Source of the DNA: an uncultured Pelagibacteraceae bacterium
Lineage (GTDB): Bacteria > Pseudomonadota > Alphaproteobacteria > Pelagibacterales > Pelagibacteraceae
DNA length: 21,905 bases
Direction of reading: 5' to 3'
Assembly: GCA_902536205.1 (NCBI GenBank)
Contig: CACAWM010000008.1
Coordinates: forward strand, 1-21,905
Positions within the stretch are counted from its first letter, which is position 1, and each line of letters begins with the position of its first letter. Below the pieces are notes generated by a model that did no database searches, had not been told where the DNA came from, and saw nothing but the letters and a program-made list of their open reading frames with translations. Below, one piece after another: positions 17,470-21,905 of this stretch. A program made the translations under genes and the position numbers.

Positions 17470-18314
17470 CTGGAAAAAAAAAAGGATTAGGTCGAGGTTT
17501 ATCAGCGTTATTCGGTGATGATAAACCTAAAGATAAACCTCAAGAAATAAAGCAATTAAACACCGTTTCAATTAGTGATTTAAGTCGAAATCCTTATCAG
17601 CCAAGACAATATTTTAGTGAGGAAAAACTTGAAGAATTGGCCAATTCCATAAAAAAGAATGGAATTATTCAACCAATCGCTGTGCGTTTAAATAAAACTG
17701 AAACCGGTAAATATGAAATTGTAGCTGGGGAAAGGAGATGGATTGCTGCTCAAAGAGCCGGTTTACATGAAATCCCAGTCAGAATTTTAGATCTAAGTGA
17801 CGTTGAGTCTTTAGAAGTTGCCATAGTTGAAAATATTCAAAGAGATGATTTAAATCCAATTGAGGAAGCTAGAGGATACAAACGTCTATCTGATGAATTT
17901 AAATATGATCATGAAAGTATTTCAAAATTAATGTCTAAAAGCAGAAGTCATATAAGTAACACTTTAAGATTATTATCATTACCAAAAGATGTGATAGCGA
18001 TGCTTGAGGAAGGATCATTAACATCTGGACAAGCTAGACCTTTAATAGGACTAGGTAACGCATCGAGTATAGCTGAGGAAATTGTATCAAAAAATTATAG
18101 CGCGAGAAAAGTTGAATACTTAGTCAAATCTAAAAAAAATAGTAAAATTGAGAGAAAATACGACGCAAATATTGTTAAAGCTCAAGAGAAGATAGAAAAA
18201 AGATTAGGTTTAAAAGTTAATATCTCAAATAAAAAAAATAACTCTGGAAGGGTAATAATTGAGTATAAAGATTTGGATCAATTTGCCCTAATCTCTGATT
18301 TATTGACTAAGTAG
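17466..18314 (+). CDS. parB: Chromosome partitioning protein ParB (Spo0J)
   Basis: ParB is the CTP-dependent clamp that loads at parS and spreads along DNA. The N-terminal GLGRGLSALFGD (7-18) is the ParA-interacting box. NPYQPRQYF (42-50), IKKNGIIQPIAVR (62-74), GERRW (88-92, CTP-binding) and ENIQRDDLNPIEEA (122-135) form the clamp domain. The helix-turn-helix for parS is about 151-172 (SISKLMSKSRSHISNTLRLL). The C-terminal 60 residues are the dimerisation domain. At 282 aa it is average for alphaproteobacteria. The stop overlaps the convergent holA stop by 8 bp, leaving no room for a terminator. Confidence 0.96.
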   Translation: MTGKKKGLGRGLSALFGDDKPKDKPQEIKQLNTVSISDLSRNPYQPRQYFSEEKLEELANSIKKNGIIQPIAVRLNKTETGKYEIVAGERRWIAAQRAGLHEIPVRILDLSDVESLEVAIVENIQRDDLNPIEEARGYKRLSDEFKYDHESISKLMSKSRSHISNTLRLLSLPKDVIAMLEEGSLTSGQARPLIGLGNASSIAEEIVSKNYSARKVEYLVKSKKNSKIERKYDANIVKAQEKIEKRLGLKVNISNKKNNSGRVIIEYKDLDQFALISDLLTK

Positions 18315-19296
18315 TTGCTATTTCACACAAATCTATTAATATTTTTTTCAATAGTAAACTTTTGTCAATATTATTATTTGATTTAAATTCTAATTCTGTT
18401 TTGTAAGTTTTGTTCAAAAAATAATTAATTTTTTTGGTATTCCATTTTTTTGCTTGTGATAATATTACTGGTTTATCTTTCCAAAAAATTGGCGGTTTTA
18501 AATTATTAATAGTATTTTCTAAATTTGACGTGTTTGTTTTTTCAAGGATTTCTTTAATTTTATTTAATCTTTGATTGATAATATTTAAATATAAAATATT
18601 TTTTTCTGGTTCTAAAATCGTATCACTAAGCAGTTTATTTGTTTTGATTTTATTGCCAAGAATTGCCTCATCTTTTAATAAATTAAAATCCTCGTTTGTT
18701 TTTATATTCAACAAAGCTTCAAGTTTATTGGGATCTAGTAATTTATCAGTAAAACATGCAAGTATTTTATCAAGTTCGTTGTTAAGTTTTACTCTATCAA
18801 AACCAGTGCAATTCAGAATCATATTGATATTATGATTATCAAGTCCATTAAAATCTTTTAACTTATTGCTTATTATTTTTTTTAATGTAATTTCATTATC
18901 TTCGTAGCAAGCAATACAAGCAATATTTTTTTCTTTTTCAAAAAAATTTCTTAATTTTGATTTTTTGTCCAGTGAGTCGGAAAATATAATAATTTTATTT
19001 TTGTCAAGTTTATCAATTACATTTTGAAGATCTGGTAATATCTTATCGTTACAATTTTCAATAAATACTATCTTCCTCTCTTGAAAAAGTGATGATGTAT
19101 TAATTTCATTAAACAAAATATCATTTTCTAATAGGTCATTTTGATTAAGACTTAAAATTAGATCCTTTTTATTATTAGCTTTAACTTTTTTTTTTAACTC
19201 TAGTTTTAATCCTAAATTAACACCATGAAATAAAAAAGATTTAAACTCGTTAAATTTATTCAAGTCATTTTCAAATATATAACTCTTAACTATCAC
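18307..19296 (-). CDS. holA: DNA polymerase III delta subunit
   Basis: Delta is the clamp-loader subunit that opens the beta sliding clamp. The opening FKSFLFHGVNLGLK (about 19-32) corresponds to the family FLxGxEPxL block. FNEINTSSLFQERKIVFIEN (62-81) corresponds to the family pattern (LF)xxRxxVxLRxx. DKKSKLRNFFEKEK and the later all-helical domain, with EPEKNILYLNIINQRLNKI, follow the delta layout. The length of 329 is typical. The start is GTG at 19296; no Shine-Dalgarno site is visible. It lies downstream of lptE, as is usual in alphaproteobacteria, and overlaps parB at the stops. Confidence 0.87.
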   Translation of the reverse strand: MIVKSYIFENDLNKFNEFKSFLFHGVNLGLKLELKKKVKANNKKDLILSLNQNDLLENDILFNEINTSSLFQERKIVFIENCNDKILPDLQNVIDKLDKNKIIIFSDSLDKKSKLRNFFEKEKNIACIACYEDNEITLKKIISNKLKDFNGLDNHNINMILNCTGFDRVKLNNELDKILACFTDKLLDPNKLEALLNIKTNEDFNLLKDEAILGNKIKTNKLLSDTILEPEKNILYLNIINQRLNKIKEILEKTNTSNLENTINNLKPPIFWKDKPVILSQAKKWNTKKINYFLNKTYKTELEFKSNNNIDKSLLLKKILIDLCEIATT

Positions 19297-19367
19297 TGGC
19301 TATGGAATTTAATTGTACTGAAATTTGTTTAAATATTTGATCTGATAAATTCTCAGACATTTTTTTT
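19286..19367 (-). other. lptE: Frameshifted 3' end of lptE (A8 tract and displaced frame)
   Basis: The minus strand reads GAA AAA AAA TGT, with eight A's (plus-strand T's at 19360-19367). Adding one A, or a -1 slip, gives GAA AAA AAA ATG TCT and a frame of 24 more residues ([16 protein letters not shown] then LNSIASDS), stopping at TAA 19288-19286. That tail is amphipathic and resembles the closing helix of LptE, and it would overlap the holA GTG by 11 bp, as neighbouring genes do. The cause could be a real mutation, a read or assembly error, or slippage. Confidence 0.72.
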
Positions 19368-19761
19368 CATTGTTTAATGTTCCTATTCTTTGACTTGATA
19401 CTTTATAATCTCCTGACCTTTGAATATCGAAAGATCCTTTGTTAGTACTACCTAAAAGATTGTAAATTATTTCAGCTTTAATAACTAACTTGTATTTTGT
19501 TACTTCATTATTAATATTTTTTTCTTTGATACTTCTAATTTTTTTTGTGTTTAATTCAATTATAAATTCATTTTCACTTGATTTAGAAGAACTAAATAAA
19601 AGTTTGTTTTTAATTTTATGATTAATTTTTTTTTCACCAGAAAAAGTTATTTCAGTTATTTTGTAACTGTTTCCTTGGCTTTTATCGACTACTTTATAAC
19701 CACAACCTACAAGCATTAAAGTTAAAACAAATGATGAGATAAATTTACGTATTTTTTTCAT
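19309..19761 (-). CDS. lptE: LPS-assembly lipoprotein LptE (reading frame likely shifted near the 3' end)
   Basis: LptE plugs the LptD barrel and helps insert lipopolysaccharide in the outer membrane. The signal peptide ends in the lipobox LVGC (17-20), giving a lipid-anchored Cys20. The following [11 protein letters not shown] and the pattern of four short strands fit the small alphaproteobacterial LptE. Residues 1-134 look normal, up to TLNNEKK. After that an A8 run (19360-19367) puts the frame out: the 16 residues to the TAA at 19309 look unrelated. With one more A, the frame would continue [16 protein letters not shown] and end at 19286. The start overlaps the leuS stop (ATGA). Confidence 0.8.
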   Translation of the reverse strand: MKKIRKFISSFVLTLMLVGCGYKVVDKSQGNSYKITEITFSGEKKINHKIKNKLLFSSSKSSENEFIIELNTKKIRSIKEKNINNEVTKYKLVIKAEIIYNLLGSTNKGSFDIQRSGDYKVSSQRIGTLNNEKKCLRIYQIKYLNKFQYN

Positions 19762-21905
19762 TGCTTTTTTAAAATGTAGTTTATTATTTTATTTTTTACG
19801 AAAATAGTTTTAATTATTTTTTGTTTTTCTATATATTTTTTAGCCTTAGATTTTTTTAAAATTAATTCTAAAATTTCTCCCTCATCCTTGTCTTTATTAA
19901 CTACAATAATATCCCTTGTTTTTCCATTGACCTGAACTGCAAAATTAATAGTATTTTTTACATTATTTTTATCTATTATTGGCCATTTATCAGGATTTTC
20001 GCATTTTAACAGTTCAAGACATTCTCGTGCTAGGTGAGGCGTAAACGGAACCATTAATTTCATAATATCTATTAGTTTATTCTTAAAGATACTATTATCA
20101 ATTTTTAGTTTTAAATTTTGGTTTAAAAAATTAAACAATTCATAAAAAAGTGCGATAGAAACATTAAATCTAAATTGCTGAATGGAAATATCAACCTTTT
20201 CAATAAAAGTATTAATCGTTTTAATAAATTCGCTTTCAGACTTTTTATCAGAAAAATTTTGCTTTTTCGTAGATAAAGAAAAATTTAAGTTCCAAATTTT
20301 TTGCAGAAATTTATGTGCAGCAGCCACACCAACATCCGACCATTGAATATCTTTATCTGGCGGGCTGTCAGAAAGAATAAACCATCTTACAGAGTCAGCA
20401 CCGTATCGATTAATCATGATTTGAGGGTCAATAGTATTTTTTTTTGATTTAGACATGGACTCAGGAAGACCAACAATAACTTTACTTTTGTCATGTATTT
20501 TTACGTACGTATTATCTTTAAGCTTTTCCACTTCTGATGGATATAACCATTCTCCGTTTTTATCTTTGTATGATTCATGGCAAACCATGCCTTGCGTAAA
20601 AAGATTTTTAAAGGGCTCAGAAATATTTAATTTCTCATTATATTTATTCAAACCTTTAGTAAAGAAACGTGAGTATAATAGATGTAAAATAGCATGCTCA
20701 ATTCCGCCGATGTATTGATCAACTGGCATCCAGTAATTAATTTTATCTTCATCGAAAGGGGATTGAGAGTGCTTTGGACTACAAAATCTTAAAAAATACC
20801 AAGAAGAGTCTACAAAAGTATCTAGAGTATCAGTTTCGCGCGTTGCTTTTTGACCAGATGCTTTATGCACTGTATTTTTCCAAGAAGGATGTTTATCAAG
20901 AGGATTTCCAGAAGTTTTAAGATCGATATCCTCTGGTAATTTAATGGGCAATTCACTTTTCTCGACCGGAACTACAGATCCGTCTTCAAGATAAATCATT
21001 GGTATGGGACATCCCCAATATCGCTGTCTTGAAATTCCCCAATCCTTTAATCTAAATAGTGTCTTTTTTTCTCCTAATTTTTTTTCTTTAATAACATCTA
21101 TTATCTTTTTTTTAGCGTCAGTTATATTTAAACCATTTAAAAATTCAGAATTTATAATTTTACCATCACCACTGTATGCTTCTTTAAGAGTTTTATTATC
21201 TTTACCGTTTGAAACTACCTTAATTATCTCTAAATTATATTTTTTGGCAAAATCAAAGTCTCTTTGATCGTGGGCAGGACAACCAAATATTGCACCGGTT
21301 CCATAGTCCATCAAAACAAAATTAGCAAAAAATATCGGTATTTTTTTATCTTTTACGAAAGGATGTTGTGCAAATAATTTTGTGTTAAAACCTAGTTTGT
21401 CTGCATTCGCTAGCGCTTCCTCAGTTGTGCCCGTTTTATCGCATTCTTTTTTGAATTGAATAAATTCTTTATCATCAGAAAAAAATTTATTTAAAGGATG
21501 ATCAGTTGAAATGGCCAGGAAGGTAGCACCAAATATTGTGTCTGGCCTAGTTGTAAAAACATTTAATTTTTCTTTTTTTTTATCAATTTGAAAATTAATC
21601 TCACAACCGTAGGATTTGCCAATCCAATTTTGTTGCATTAGTTTCACTTTTTCAGGCCATCCATTAAGTGTCTTTAAGTCATTTAATAGATCGTCAGAAA
21701 ATTTAGTAATGTTAAAAAACCATTGTGAAAGTTTTTTCCGCTCTACAACAGCATTAGATCTCCAACCCTTACCATTTATAACTTGCTCATTTGCTAAAAC
21801 CGTTTTTTCCACTGGATCCCAGTTTACATACGTTTCTTTTCTGGACACAAAACCTTGATTATAAAAATCAATAAATAATTCTTGTTGGTGTTTATAATAT
21901 TGCTC
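19758..21905 (-). CDS. leuS: Leucyl-tRNA synthetase (5' end beyond the window)
   Basis: LeuRS charges tRNA-Leu with leucine and edits mischarged products. The frame is open to the window edge; the first visible residues, [19 protein letters not shown], are a normal LeuRS internal segment, so roughly 100-150 N-terminal residues, including HIGH, lie outside. Numbering from the edge: [16 protein letters not shown] (27-42), the editing-domain [13 protein letters not shown] (118-130), [13 protein letters not shown] (208-220), [13 protein letters not shown] (288-300), [13 protein letters not shown] (362-374), and the catalytic MSKSK (484-488) followed by KNTIDP. The C-terminal [11 protein letters not shown] is also typical. 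The stop overlaps lptE. Confidence 0.97.
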   Translation of the reverse strand, partial: EQYYKHQQELFIDFYNQGFVSRKETYVNWDPVEKTVLANEQVINGKGWRSNAVVERKKLSQWFFNITKFSDDLLNDLKTLNGWPEKVKLMQQNWIGKSYGCEINFQIDKKKEKLNVFTTRPDTIFGATFLAISTDHPLNKFFSDDKEFIQFKKECDKTGTTEEALANADKLGFNTKLFAQHPFVKDKKIPIFFANFVLMDYGTGAIFGCPAHDQRDFDFAKKYNLEIIKVVSNGKDNKTLKEAYSGDGKIINSEFLNGLNITDAKKKIIDVIKEKKLGEKKTLFRLKDWGISRQRYWGCPIPMIYLEDGSVVPVEKSELPIKLPEDIDLKTSGNPLDKHPSWKNTVHKASGQKATRETDTLDTFVDSSWYFLRFCSPKHSQSPFDEDKINYWMPVDQYIGGIEHAILHLLYSRFFTKGLNKYNEKLNISEPFKNLFTQGMVCHESYKDKNGEWLYPSEVEKLKDNTYVKIHDKSKVIVGLPESMSKSKKNTIDPQIMINRYGADSVRWFILSDSPPDKDIQWSDVGVAAAHKFLQKIWNLNFSLSTKKQNFSDKKSESEFIKTINTFIEKVDISIQQFRFNVSIALFYELFNFLNQNLKLKIDNSIFKNKLIDIMKLMVPFTPHLARECLELLKCENPDKWPIIDKNNVKNTINFAVQVNGKTRDIIVVNKDKDEGEILELILKKSKAKKYIEKQKIIKTIFVKNKIINYILKKQ

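Noticed and set aside
18936..18960. T-rich runs in holA and leuS as intrinsic terminators.
   Set aside because: They are lysine or phenylalanine codon runs on one strand without a preceding GC-rich hairpin, common across this AT-rich window.
21848..21858. A GTG at 21848 as the start of leuS.
   Set aside because: The frame stays open to the window edge and the 19 codons before it encode a normal LeuRS internal segment (YYKHQQELF and on), so the gene continues outside the window.
1..21905. A defence island, prophage, secondary-metabolite cluster or other undescribed multi-gene system.
   Set aside because: Every gene of substance belongs to a known housekeeping family in an expected neighbourhood. 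There are no integrases, transposases, CRISPR repeats, tRNA-flanked insertions or composition breaks.

Overview
The window is a compact, AT-rich block of housekeeping genes. Low G+C, proteins rich in Lys, Asn and Ile, near-continuous start/stop overlaps and the gene order point to an alphaproteobacterium, most likely SAR11 (Pelagibacterales). Supporting linkages are aroE-coaE-dnaQ, secB-fxsA, a Tim44-domain gene, hslVU divergent from hisBHAFE, and mnmE-mnmG-rsmG-parA-parB facing holA-lptE-leuS. The order assignment rests on remembered gene order and composition, not on a search. I see no mobile element, CRISPR array, tRNA or rRNA, and no gap above about 100 bp.

Layout. (1) 1-1320 (+): the C-terminal tail of aroE, then coaE and dnaQ, all overlapping. 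(2) 1314-2142 (-): fxsA then secB. (3) 2187-3205 (+): a Tim44-domain membrane protein and an Smr-domain protein. (4) 3200-5114 (-): hslV-hslU, the ATP-dependent HslUV protease. (5) A 102-bp divergent control region holding two palindromes. (6) 5217-9048 (+): hisB-hisH-hisA-hisF-hisE, then a HIT hydrolase and a GNAT acetyltransferase, apparently one operon. (7) 9045-11676 (-): ftsK and lolA. (8) 11732-18314 (+): a UbiH-family flavoprotein, mnmE, mnmG, rsmG, parA and parB. (9) 18307-21905 (-): leuS (5' part beyond the window), lptE and holA.

How the genes work together. HisH and HisF form imidazole-glycerol-phosphate synthase, HisA makes its substrate, HisE acts earlier and HisB acts next. MnmE and MnmG jointly modify the tRNA wobble uridine, and RsmG methylates 16S rRNA. 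ParA and ParB segregate the chromosome by binding parS, and two parS-like palindromes lie inside rsmG just upstream. FtsK, DnaQ and HolA serve chromosome translocation and replication. LolA, LptE, SecB, FxsA and the Tim44-domain protein belong to the envelope and export.

No wholly new system is evident. The points worth a second look are the two parS sites embedded in rsmG in different reading frames; a one-base frameshift at an A8 tract in lptE whose repaired frame overlaps holA; paired palindromes around the hslV/hisB promoters; a UbiH-family protein with altered flavin motifs; and four convergent gene pairs that all overlap at their stop codons.
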